Source: RGIG3009 sp045595445 (GTDB lineage: Bacteria; Bacillota; Clostridia; Oscillospirales; Acutalibacteraceae). From it: a DNA stretch of 64,000 nucleotides. The notes beneath the pieces are model-generated. The model saw nothing but the letters and a program-made list of their open reading frames with translations. It did no database searches and was not told the DNA's origin. Both the position numbers and the translations under genes were made by a program. Below, one piece after another: positions 6,503 to 14,576 of the stretch (its first letter is position 1; each line of letters begins with the position of its first letter). Location: assembly GCA_045595445.1 (NCBI GenBank), contig JAZOAK010000007.1, forward strand, positions 1 through 64,000. The letters run 5' to 3'.

Positions 6503-6539
6503 ATATATCTATCTCCTTTATATTTACAAATTACGCTGT

Positions 6540-6568
6540 TAGTATTTGTAAACACGCGGAGATTATAC
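6540..6568 (-). promoter_or_regulatory. forespore-type promoter copy before the broken micro-ORF
   Basis: Minus strand GTATA, 17 nt, AATACTA. The whole leader resembles that of spoVT more than the other copies do. Confidence 0.45.
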
Positions 6569-6593
6569 CGCTGATTTTGAGCAGCAGTGATAT

Positions 6594-7286
6594 TTATTGC
6601 AATTGGGGTATGCGATTCTTCAAATCGTCTAGCGAAGGATATTGATTGTTTATTTCTTTGTCCATTTTTATATTTTTTAATACGCCCTTGATTTCGGAAG
6701 CTGTATTCATTTTTTCAGCAATACAGTGCACGATTTGCGTATCCAATTCCAGATTCCATTCTTTAGCAACACCATCAATGATAGCAATTTTTGTCTCATT
6801 GTTGGGCAAGGCCATATTTAATACAATCCCACAACTAAGACGTGATTTTATTTTCTGTGCAAAATCGCATTCACTGGGATGGCCACTGACGCACAAAACG
6901 ATTTGTTTGTTGTTTTTTGCATAACAATCAAATATATTAAACAGTTCTTCTTGTGTATATTCCTTTTCAGAAAGCAATTCAAAGTTATCAATCAAAAGCA
7001 CATCTGCTGCACTATATTCCTCGCGAAAAGATGCTATTTTGCCTTCGCGGATAGACGAAATGAGTTCTTCTACCAAAGCCTCCGCGGATGTACAAATAAT
7101 CTTATAGTTTGTTTGTAAAGCACTTGTCCTCGCAGAAATTGCAGAAAGAAGATGTGTTTTTCCAACGCCGCAGGGACCGCAAATAATTAAGGGACTGTAT
7201 TCACCGCCAGGTTGTTCTGAAATTCTTTTTGCCGCCGCGACCTCAAAAGCATAACTATTTCCCGCGTAAAAATTATCAAACGTCAT
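6594..7286 (-). CDS. DnaA domain III paralogue without DNA-binding domain (island cargo)
   Basis: 230 residues that align with the AAA+ domain of the replication initiator DnaA only: entry TFDNFYAGNSYAFEVAAA (2-19), Walker A GPCGVGKT (37-44), Walker B VLLIDN (96-101), the stretch EYTQEELFNIFD, and box VII with Arg149 in KSRLSCG. Domains I and II and the DnaA helix-turn-helix (domain IV) are absent. The second Walker B acid is Asn101 where DnaA has Asp, and the sensor II arginine position (about residue 197) reads ASEIKGVL. ATP binding looks possible and hydrolysis doubtful. No clamp-binding motif is seen at the N-terminus, unlike Hda. An IstB/DnaC-like loader is the alternative, but the TFDNF start favours DnaA. 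Confidence 0.75.
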   Translation of the reverse strand: MTFDNFYAGNSYAFEVAAAKRISEQPGGEYSPLIICGPCGVGKTHLLSAISARTSALQTNYKIICTSAEALVEELISSIREGKIASFREEYSAADVLLIDNFELLSEKEYTQEELFNIFDCYAKNNKQIVLCVSGHPSECDFAQKIKSRLSCGIVLNMALPNNETKIAIIDGVAKEWNLELDTQIVHCIAEKMNTASEIKGVLKNIKMDKEINNQYPSLDDLKNRIPQLQ

Positions 7287-7362
7287 TGGGTATTCCTCCT
7301 TTTTTATTTATGACACTCATAGCATAGCAAAACCAGTGTGACAAAAATAGGACATAAGAAAA

Positions 7363-7388
7363 GCAACGAGGTAAAATCACCTCGTTGC
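7363..7388 (-). terminator. island-family hairpin closing micro-ORF 3
   Basis: Stem GCAACGAGGT / ACCTCGTTGC with a 6-nt loop; the minus strand continues into a T-rich run. The TGA stop of micro-ORF 3 lies at the loop edge (7377-7379). Confidence 0.75.
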
Positions 7389-7550
7389 CCGTTTCACTAT
7401 GCCATGTATCGCCCAGCAGAATCTGTCGATTGGTGTCAATGTTGTCAGTGACGGGTCGCCCTCACGGATGCGCATAGTGCGGCGAATTTCTTTAGGAATG
7501 ACAACCCTGCCTAAATCGTCTATTCTTCTCACAATCCCAGTTGCTTTCAT
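7377..7550 (-). CDS. micro-protein with SpoVT/AbrB domain, copy 3
   Basis: 57 codons. Residues 1-33 are identical to SpoVT, followed by SLTTLTPIDRFCWAIHGIV and a short basic end KRATR. It differs from copy 1 in about 13 of the first 33 codons, all silently; for example Arg24-Arg25 are CGC CGC here and AGA AGG in copy 1. AAGGAG lies 9 nt before the ATG. It is the first element of the array, transcribed away from the ClC gene. Probable AbrB-type DNA-binding micro-protein. Confidence 0.65.
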   Translation of the reverse strand: MKATGIVRRIDDLGRVVIPKEIRRTMRIREGDPSLTTLTPIDRFCWAIHGIVKRATR

Positions 7551-7584
7551 ATATAAATTCTCCTTTTAATTCAAATCGTGATGC

Positions 7585-7613
7585 TGTTATTTGTGATTAA
7601 AGGGAATTTATAC
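7585..7613 (-). promoter_or_regulatory. degenerate forespore-type promoter copy before micro-ORF 3
   Basis: Minus strand GTATA, 17 nt, AATAACA. The -10 box has lost the conserved TACTA, so activity is doubtful although the surrounding leader is recognisable. Confidence 0.3.
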
Positions 7614-7690
7614 TGCTTGAATTTACTTTTCAGAAGAAATGTGCTATACTGCAAGAAATCATCTTTTTCATTTGGCAGGTTTCTCGGTTT

Positions 7691-8914
7691 ATGAAAAATA
7701 TTCCTTTTACAAAACATTTCGTTTTAACGATAAAATTATGTGCACTCGGGCTGTTGGTCGGCGTCCTCGGCGGAGTGGTGGGAGCGGTTTTTACCCACCT
7801 CATCTCTTTCGTGACAAGTGTAAGAGAAGCCGCTCCGTGGCTTCTGTTGCTGTTGCCTTTGGGAGGCATTGCCACGGCCGCTCTATACCACGTATCCCGT
7901 ATGAGCGATTATGGCGGAACCAACGAAATGATACGATGCCTTAAAAACAATACTGCTATAAGGACGATTGCGGGACCGCTTATCTTCGTTTCCACGGCAA
8001 TCACGCATCTGTTCGGCGGCTCTGCCGGTCGTGAAGGCGCAGCGCTTCAGTTGGGCGGTGCAGGCGCTTCAGCCCTGTCCAACGTTATGCGTTTGAAAGA
8101 CACCGAACGCACGGTATGTATTATGAGCGGCATGAGCGCCGTATTTGCCGCCGTGTTCGGCACGCCCCTTACCGCTGCGTGTTTTATGTTAGAATATAAG
8201 TCCACCAAGAAAGTGACTTGCTTGGCAGTTTTACCTTGCCTTATTTCGTCAGTGATTGCACAAAAAATCGCTGCCCTTACAGGCATCGTCGAAACGGTGA
8301 TCCCTCTTAGCCACGTTCCCGCTTTTTCGCTTCTTTCGGTTGCCAAAATCGTTGTTTTGGCAGTCGGGTTGAGTCTCTTGGGAAAAGGAATGTGCTTCAC
8401 CTTCCACACGTTGGAGGTGTGGGCAAAAAAAGGAATAGCCAACCCCTTCCTTCGCGCGGTGCTCGGTTCTGTCGTTCTCGTTGCGCTGTCAGCAATCGTT
8501 GGCGATATGCGGTATAGCGGCTCCGGTATACACATGGCAATGGGCGCCGTCGAAGGGCGCGCAGATTGGTTCGACTTCATTCTCAAACTGGTGTTTACCG
8601 CCGTGACGTTAGCGGCAGGGTTCAAGGGCGGCGAAATTATTCCGACTTTCTGTATAGGAGCAAGTTTCGGTTGCGTTTTCGGCACTGTTTTGGGACTGGA
8701 CGGCGGTTTTGCGGCGACTCTGGGTTTGATTGGACTGTTTTGCTGTGCCGCAAACAGTCCTTTGGGTGCGATTTTTCTCGGCATTGAGATGTTCGGCTTT
8801 GCCGGCTTACCGTATTATGTGCCGGTTATCGGTATCCTCTGGCTTCTTTCCGGTAATGACGGCTTGTTTGAAAACCGTGTTTTCCAATCACCGCTATTGC
8901 GAAAAATCCGATAA
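7691..8914 (+). CDS. ClC-family chloride channel or transporter
   Basis: 407-residue polytopic membrane protein of the voltage-gated chloride channel family. The selectivity segments are present: GSAGREGAALQLGG, carrying the gating glutamate of GREGP-type motifs with Ala instead of Pro; GFKGGEIIPTFCIGA; and SPLGAIFLGIEMFG. About ten hydrophobic helices follow from the first Met. No CBS domains. It could be a Cl-/H+ or fluoride-type antiporter; the sequence does not decide. It is divergent from the accessory island and ends at a hairpin shared with the convergent thiolase gene. Confidence 0.9.
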   Translation: MKNIPFTKHFVLTIKLCALGLLVGVLGGVVGAVFTHLISFVTSVREAAPWLLLLLPLGGIATAALYHVSRMSDYGGTNEMIRCLKNNTAIRTIAGPLIFVSTAITHLFGGSAGREGAALQLGGAGASALSNVMRLKDTERTVCIMSGMSAVFAAVFGTPLTAACFMLEYKSTKKVTCLAVLPCLISSVIAQKIAALTGIVETVIPLSHVPAFSLLSVAKIVVLAVGLSLLGKGMCFTFHTLEVWAKKGIANPFLRAVLGSVVLVALSAIVGDMRYSGSGIHMAMGAVEGRADWFDFILKLVFTAVTLAAGFKGGEIIPTFCIGASFGCVFGTVLGLDGGFAATLGLIGLFCCAANSPLGAIFLGIEMFGFAGLPYYVPVIGILWLLSGNDGLFENRVFQSPLLRKIR

Positions 8915-8917
8915 AAT

Positions 8918-8948
8918 AAGCGAGGTGAGCGTAATGCTCACCTCGCTT
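8918..8948. terminator. convergent terminator, island hairpin family
   Basis: Stem AAGCGAGGTGAGC / GCTCACCTCGCTT around a 5-nt loop, between the stops of the ClC gene and the thiolase gene; probably works for both strands. Confidence 0.8.
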
Positions 8949-8953
8949 TGTGC

Positions 8954-10153
8954 TTATACCGTTTCAATGATGGTTGCCATACCCATACCGCCTGCCACAC
9001 ACAACGTTGCCAGACCGTATTTCAGACCCCGACGACGAAGCTCATACAACAACGAAATCAGGATTCTGCTGCCCGACGAGCCAATGGGATGACCGAGAGC
9101 GATTGCGCCGCCGTTGACGTTGATGATGTCCATCTTATCCTCTAACTTCATCTCTCGAATACAGCCTAAGGACTGTGCGGCAAACGCCTCGTTGAGTTCG
9201 ATCAGTTGAATATCATCCATTGTCAGACCAGCCATTTTCAGCGCCTTTTCCGTGGCAGGAACAGGACCCATGCCCATATACCGAGGATCCACACCGGCTG
9301 CGGACACGGAACGAATTTTAGCAAGCGGCTTTAAGCCGAGCGCTGCGGCTTTTTCCGCGCTCATCAGTAACAACGCCGATGCACCGTCGTTACGACCGGA
9401 CGCATTACCCGCCGTCACCGTACCATCCGCCTTAAACGCAGGGCGCAGTGCCGCCAATTTTTCGGGCGAGGTCTCTCTGGGATATTCGTCCGTATCAAAC
9501 ACGATATCGGGTTTCTTGCGTCCTTGCGGCACGGTCAGCGGAATGATCTCGTCTTTGAATTTACCCTCGGCAATAGCCTTGTGTGCTTTTTCTTGGGAGG
9601 CGAAGGCAAACGCGTCTTGATCCTCACGGGAAATAGACATACGCTCGGCAATATTTTCTGCCGTCATTCCCATATTAAACCGTCCGTACATATCGATAGG
9701 CTGGGAACAAGCCTGTGCTTCCGTAAGCGAATCTTTCAGTTCGGTCGTACCGGTACCCACGCCCCAACGAGCATTGGACAGATAGAAGATCGCATTGGAC
9801 ATACTTTCGGTTCCGCCCGCCAACACCACGTCGTTTTGTCCTGTCATAATGGAATTGACGGCATTACTGACCGCCAACATGCCCGACGCGCACGCGCACA
9901 TGACCGTATTTGCCGGTACGGATTCGGGGACACCTGCCTTTAAGGCGGCATACCGCGCAACGTTGGAATGATCCGACGATTGACGGCATTGACCTATGAT
10001 CACTTCGTCCAGCACTTCGGGGGAAACGCCGCTGCGGTTAAGAACACCTTCGATGACCGCCTGGGCTAAATCCGCCGCATTCAGGGGCTTCAAACTGCCG
10101 CCGAAACTGCCCACTGCGGTTCGGCAAGCTTCTACAATAACAACTTCACGCAT
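8954..10153 (-). CDS. acetyl-CoA acetyltransferase (thiolase)
   Basis: 399-residue thiolase that condenses or cleaves acetoacetyl-CoA-type thioesters. The acylated cysteine is in NTVMCACASGM, the late His in GGAIALGHPIGSSG and the second Cys in LATLCVAGGMG, so the active site is complete. The ATG at 10153 is chosen because it begins the family start MREVVIVEACRT and GAGGTG lies 7-8 nt upstream. It is last of three genes in the order dehydrogenase, CoA-transferase, thiolase, with a 21-nt gap to the preceding one, so one operon. Confidence 0.93.
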   Translation of the reverse strand: MREVVIVEACRTAVGSFGGSLKPLNAADLAQAVIEGVLNRSGVSPEVLDEVIIGQCRQSSDHSNVARYAALKAGVPESVPANTVMCACASGMLAVSNAVNSIMTGQNDVVLAGGTESMSNAIFYLSNARWGVGTGTTELKDSLTEAQACSQPIDMYGRFNMGMTAENIAERMSISREDQDAFAFASQEKAHKAIAEGKFKDEIIPLTVPQGRKKPDIVFDTDEYPRETSPEKLAALRPAFKADGTVTAGNASGRNDGASALLLMSAEKAAALGLKPLAKIRSVSAAGVDPRYMGMGPVPATEKALKMAGLTMDDIQLIELNEAFAAQSLGCIREMKLEDKMDIINVNGGAIALGHPIGSSGSRILISLLYELRRRGLKYGLATLCVAGGMGMATIIETV

Positions 10154-10174
10154 ATGTAACACCTCACTATATGA

Positions 10175-11380
10175 TTAGATGGCGCCCTTTTCCTTGTATT
10201 CTGCCAAGACGTCCTCGCTGATTCCCAACAAGTCACCGTAGATTTCCGCGTTGTGCTCACCGAGCGCAGGCGCAGGCATACGAATGGTAGTTTTGGTATC
10301 GTCAAACTTGATTGGCATCGCGGTCACTTCAAACTCGCCGATGCCCGGCTGATTGATCTTGGGGAACATTTCGCGCGCACCCGCAATGTGCGGATCATTT
10401 CGCACATCCTCCAACGTGTTGATGGGACCGGCAGGCACACCCGCCTCCAAAATGATGTCGATCGCCTCGTTGGCGGTAACCGTCTTGGACCAGCTCTCCA
10501 CCAATTCCTTCACGACCGGATAGTTCTCCGTTCTGGCGATCACGTCGCTCATTCTCGGATCTTCCAATGCATCAGGGCGATTTAACACCTTGGTACACAA
10601 AATCTCAAATAATTTTTGGTTGCCGCAACCGAGCACGAAATCCTTGTCCTTCGCTTCAAAGGTGCCGTACGGGCACAAGTTGGCATAGCGACCGGCAAAG
10701 CGTTGGGGAAGTTTTCCCGTCACACGATAGCGCATATTTTCGGGAGTCGTCAATGCCACGATGGAGTCGACAAGTGCCACCTCCAACCGCTGACCGCGAC
10801 CGGTACGCTCGCGCGAAACCACGGCGGCCAAAATACCGATCACCAAGTTCATACCGGTCGTAATATCCGCCACCGATGTACCCACACGCGTCGGAGGGCC
10901 ACCCTCCTCACCTGTCAAACTCATGATACCACCGGCCGATTGCGCAATAATATCGTAGCCGGGACGATCGGAGTACGGACCGTACGTGCCGAAACCGGAA
11001 GCCGATGCGTAAATGATGCGCGGATTACGTTTGGAAAGCACGTCGTATCCGAGTCCCATGCGGTCCATAACACCGGGACGGTAGTTTTCCACCACCACGT
11101 CCGCCTTGTCCACCAATTTCAAAAAGAGTTCTTTACCCTCGTCGGTTTTGAGATTCAACGTCACGCTGCGCTTGTTACGGTTGATATGTGCAAAATAGGC
11201 ACTTTCATCGCCCGCTCTGGGCCCCCAAGAACGTGTGTCATCACCGCCTTTGGGATTTTCAATTTTGATAATATCGGCACCCATATCGCCGAGCCACATC
11301 GTACCGTAAGGACCGCAAAGAACGCGGGTCAGATCCAGCACGACCAGTCCGTCAAGTGCACCTTTCGGAAAATCCATCAT
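10175..11380 (-). CDS. class III CoA-transferase (CaiB/BaiF family)
   Basis: 401 residues. Transfers CoA between carboxylic acids through a mixed anhydride on an aspartate. The family start GLVVLDLTRVLCGPYGTMWLGDMGADIIKIENP (split here: GLVVLDLTRVLCGPY, then GADIIKIENP), GDDTRSWGP, NKRSVTLNLK and the catalytic Asp in RVGTSVADITTG are present. Length is typical. Substrate cannot be read from sequence. Its place between a 3-hydroxyacyl-CoA dehydrogenase and a thiolase suggests activation of an imported hydroxy or keto acid. Confidence 0.92.
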   Translation of the reverse strand: MMDFPKGALDGLVVLDLTRVLCGPYGTMWLGDMGADIIKIENPKGGDDTRSWGPRAGDESAYFAHINRNKRSVTLNLKTDEGKELFLKLVDKADVVVENYRPGVMDRMGLGYDVLSKRNPRIIYASASGFGTYGPYSDRPGYDIIAQSAGGIMSLTGEEGGPPTRVGTSVADITTGMNLVIGILAAVVSRERTGRGQRLEVALVDSIVALTTPENMRYRVTGKLPQRFAGRYANLCPYGTFEAKDKDFVLGCGNQKLFEILCTKVLNRPDALEDPRMSDVIARTENYPVVKELVESWSKTVTANEAIDIILEAGVPAGPINTLEDVRNDPHIAGAREMFPKINQPGIGEFEVTAMPIKFDDTKTTIRMPAPALGEHNAEIYGDLLGISEDVLAEYKEKGAI

Positions 11381-11390
11381 TCATTCTCCC

Positions 11391-12263
11391 TTACTTTTTC
11401 TCGGTATAATCGTAAAATCCTTTGCCGGTCTTGCGCCCCAGTTCGTTTGCTTCAAACTTTGCACGAACCAGATCATATCCCTTCGGCTTTTCGCCGGTAG
11501 CCTTATACCGCTTATCCTGCTGATAATAGGTGATGTCAATACCCGAATAGTCGGTCAGCTTAAACGGACCCATCGGATGATTCAGACCCATTTCCACCGC
11601 AATATCGATCATCTGCGGATCGCAAACACCGTTTTCCGCCAACCAGAACGCTTCCTCCTTGATCGCGCGGAGAATGCGGTTAACCACAAAGCCGTCCACT
11701 TCTTTGGCGACGTGAACAGGCGTCTTGCCGATCAACTTGGAAAACTCCTCAAGGAACGCAACCGTTTCCATAGAGGTATGCTCGCCCGACACGACCTCGG
11801 TCAAACGCATCACAAGTGCCGGATGGAAGAAATGCAGGTTTGCCAGACGGGCAGGGTTTTTCACCGCGTCGCAGAACAGCGACGACACCAGATAACTGGA
11901 ATTGGTCGCGAGAATGGTATCCTCGCTCACCAGTTCGCAAACCTCACGGAAAAACGACTCTTTACTATCCTGTCGTTCCACAATTGCCTCGATCACCAAC
12001 TGTGCGCCCTCGGCGGCAGCCTGCAACGACCGCTCAAAATGAATGCTCTGACGCGCGGCGGCCGTTTCTTCCTCGGTCATGCGACCTTTGGCTACGCGAC
12101 CCGCCAAATACTCGGTCACCCAAGCCTCGGCATTGGCAAGGCACTCCGCCGAAACGTCATACAAATAGGTATCCACACCACGGATCGCGGCACACAGCGC
12201 GATCTGTCTGCCCATCGTGCCGCTACCCGCAACACAAAGTTTTTTCAAACATGTAATATCCAT
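11391..12263 (-). CDS. 3-hydroxyacyl-CoA dehydrogenase
   Basis: 290-residue NAD(P)-dependent enzyme. The Rossmann start LCVAGSGTMGRQIALCAA (GxGxxG), the catalytic His in NLHFFHPALVMRLTEVV, the motif VDGFVVNRIL and the Asn/Pro region GLNHPMGPFKLTDYSG are all seen. Length agrees with clostridial Hbd. AGGAGG lies 8 nt before the ATG. First gene of the three-gene operon and divergent from a LysR regulator. Confidence 0.92.
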   Translation of the reverse strand: MDITCLKKLCVAGSGTMGRQIALCAAIRGVDTYLYDVSAECLANAEAWVTEYLAGRVAKGRMTEEETAAARQSIHFERSLQAAAEGAQLVIEAIVERQDSKESFFREVCELVSEDTILATNSSYLVSSLFCDAVKNPARLANLHFFHPALVMRLTEVVSGEHTSMETVAFLEEFSKLIGKTPVHVAKEVDGFVVNRILRAIKEEAFWLAENGVCDPQMIDIAVEMGLNHPMGPFKLTDYSGIDITYYQQDKRYKATGEKPKGYDLVRAKFEANELGRKTGKGFYDYTEKK

Positions 12264-12372
12264 ATCCTATACCTCCTATCAGTAGTATTATAAAAGAATT
12301 AAACAAAAAATTAAATTATCGCTTTACTTTTCGATTCTTAACGTTTATATTAACAATAGAGGAGAGGATGCT

Positions 12373-13260
12373 ATGACCGACCAACAGCTGCGATATTTTC
12401 TGAAAGTCGCCGAAAAGCAGAGCCTTACCCTTGCCGCGCAGGAGCTGATCATCTCTCCTCCTGCGCTTACGGCAACGTTGCGGCGACTGGAAGCGGAACT
12501 TAACTGTCGCTTGTTCGACCGAAACGGACGCAACATTACGCTAAGCACCGCGGGGCAGATCATGTTTGACTACACCAAGAAAGCATTGGTCTCGTTAGAT
12601 GCCGCCAAAGAGGAAATCAACCGCGCGCAGGAGCACAGTGATCGGCACTTAACCGTGGGACTGACAAGTCCCTTGATCTGCCACGATGCGTTAAAAACCT
12701 TTTTGGAACAACATCCGGAAATTCAACTAACCCACCACGTGCTTCGTATCGATCAGCTGGCGTCACCCTCTTTGAAGAAGGACTTTGCCTTTGTGATTGC
12801 CGGCGAAGAAGACGACCCGGGTCCCGACTGGGAAGGACAACTTATTAAATCGAATAATCCGTTGATGCTCGCGGTGTATTCCTCTCATCCCCTTGCCTCG
12901 CGAAACAGCATTCGTCTGAACGAGCTTGCCGACGAGCGATTCATCGCCATTCCCCGAGAATACTGTTTCAGACGCTTTATGGATCGCATTTTCAAACAGG
13001 CAGGCATCTCCCCTAATGTAATTTTGGAATGTGATTTTGCACTACGCCCCACGATGCTCAAAGCGCAATACGGTGTTTTGCTGACTACCGACGCGGCGAA
13101 AAACACGGGCTTTTCATCGGACACCGTTTTCATTCCCGTAACGGAGCCTGCGATTAACAGCCCGTGGCATATTTTTAAGCATCGAAATTCTATGCAGACC
13201 CGCGCAGCGTCGTTGTTTTGGGATTTTGTGGTTTCCTATTACGGAAACCATGCACCGTAA
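12373..13260 (+). CDS. LysR-family transcriptional regulator
   Basis: 295 residues. The winged helix-turn-helix occupies 1-60 (LRYFLKVAEKQSLTLAAQEL, then PPALTATLRRLEAEL), with a substrate-binding domain from about 90. It is divergent from the dehydrogenase operon across a 110-nt gap and followed by the permease. This is the usual position for a LysR regulator controlling both, with a CoA-pathway substrate as likely inducer; that is inference. Confidence 0.93.
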   Translation: MTDQQLRYFLKVAEKQSLTLAAQELIISPPALTATLRRLEAELNCRLFDRNGRNITLSTAGQIMFDYTKKALVSLDAAKEEINRAQEHSDRHLTVGLTSPLICHDALKTFLEQHPEIQLTHHVLRIDQLASPSLKKDFAFVIAGEEDDPGPDWEGQLIKSNNPLMLAVYSSHPLASRNSIRLNELADERFIAIPREYCFRRFMDRIFKQAGISPNVILECDFALRPTMLKAQYGVLLTTDAAKNTGFSSDTVFIPVTEPAINSPWHIFKHRNSMQTRAASLFWDFVVSYYGNHAP

Positions 13261-13338
13261 GGTTCCGACGGTTGACAAGAAAACAAAAAAGCCGTATAAT
13301 AACCCTCGAAATATTCATAACGTAAGGGGTACGCAGAT

Positions 13339-14541
13339 ATGTTTACGTTTACCGCATCTACCGGTGTCGCTTTTATGATGCTTTGCTTATTTGCCGTGAT
13401 TGCCGTAGGGTATCTTCTCGGCCGTATCACCATCAAAGGCATCAACTTGGGCACTGCCGGTGTGTTCATTATTGCCCTGGTATTCGGCTGCCTGTTCTAC
13501 AAAGACCTTGCCGCAGCACTTACCGTCAAGGAACAGACCTTTGTCAGCGAGGCGCTCAAAATTGTGGAAAACCTCGGCCTTATGTTCTTTGTCACCGCCG
13601 TCGGCTTTATTGCGGGCCCCGGCTTTGTGGCGAACTTCAAAAAGAATTTTAAGTCATACATACTGTTGGGACTCGTGATTATCATAGCCGGCGGGCTGAC
13701 CGGTGTCGGTTGTATTCTGATTGGCAGAAACTTTACCGACCTTACCAACAGCGAACTGACCGCAATGATGACCGGCCTGTTATCGGGGGCACTTACCTCT
13801 ACCCCCGCATTCTCCGCCGCTAAGGGCACCGTTGCACCGGAACTGGTGGACCACGTTTCCACCGGATACGGCATTGCCTACCTGTTCGGTGTTGTCGGTG
13901 TTGTGTTGTTTGTTCAACTCATGCCCAAACTGTTGCGTGTTGACGTAGAAGCGGAGCGCCGTAAAATCGCCGTTGCCGACACCGGCAAGAAAAAGGTTTA
14001 CGAGGGCAAACTGATAGACATGGACGACTTCGGCTTTATGCCGTTTGCGCTGGCTGTCATGATCGGTATCCTTATCGGCAGTTTGAAGTTCGGCAACTTC
14101 TCTCTTACCACCACGGGCGGTTGCTTGCTGTCGGGTCTGGTGTTCGGACATTTCCTTCATATCGGCCCCATTAACATTATGCCGAAAGCCACAACCCTCA
14201 AATCCATGCGCGAACTTGGTCTTGTGTTTTTCCTGATGGGCGCGGGTATTTCGGGCGGCTCGCGTTTTATCGAACTTTTCCAGCCGGTATACTTCCTGTA
14301 CGGCATCGCCATGACGATCTTGCCGATGATCATCGGCTTTTTGATAGCCAAATACGTGCTGAAACTTCCCTTGTTTAACAGCCTTGGCTCTATCACCGGC
14401 GGTATGACGTCCACCCCTGCTCTGGGTACGCTGATCCACGTGACCGGCACCGAGGACGTTGCCTCTGCTTATGCTGCCACGTACCCGATCGCACTAATAT
14501 CGGTCGTGCTTGTCAGCCAATTCTTAATTATATTCTTTTAA
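13339..14541 (+). CDS. AspT/YidE-YbjL-type permease
   Basis: 400-residue membrane protein with two homologous halves of about five helices. Each carries the Asp-Al_Ex signature: GALTSTPAFSAAKG in the first half and GGMTSTPALGTL in the second. The TrkA_C domains present between the halves in YidE/YbjL and AspT are missing and replaced by a short basic loop (about 200-225). Members exchange small carboxylates such as aspartate and alanine. Next to a CoA-transferase/dehydrogenase/thiolase set it may import the carboxylic acid they degrade. Confidence 0.82.
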   Translation: MFTFTASTGVAFMMLCLFAVIAVGYLLGRITIKGINLGTAGVFIIALVFGCLFYKDLAAALTVKEQTFVSEALKIVENLGLMFFVTAVGFIAGPGFVANFKKNFKSYILLGLVIIIAGGLTGVGCILIGRNFTDLTNSELTAMMTGLLSGALTSTPAFSAAKGTVAPELVDHVSTGYGIAYLFGVVGVVLFVQLMPKLLRVDVEAERRKIAVADTGKKKVYEGKLIDMDDFGFMPFALAVMIGILIGSLKFGNFSLTTTGGCLLSGLVFGHFLHIGPINIMPKATTLKSMRELGLVFFLMGAGISGGSRFIELFQPVYFLYGIAMTILPMIIGFLIAKYVLKLPLFNSLGSITGGMTSTPALGTLIHVTGTEDVASAYAATYPIALISVVLVSQFLIIFF

Positions 14542-14545
14542 TAAA

Positions 14546-14576
14546 CAAAAGCGAGGTGACAATCACCTCGCTTTTG
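14546..14576. terminator. island-family hairpin after the permease gene
   Basis: Stem CAAAAGCGAGGTGA / TCACCTCGCTTTTG with a 3-nt loop. It can terminate the permease transcript and, on the minus strand, anything reading through from fucI. Confidence 0.8.

Noticed and set aside
2489..7613. Prophage or integrative element
   Set aside because: No integrase, terminase, capsid, relaxase or transposase is seen, and no tRNA attachment site; the repeat unit is the spoVT leader instead.
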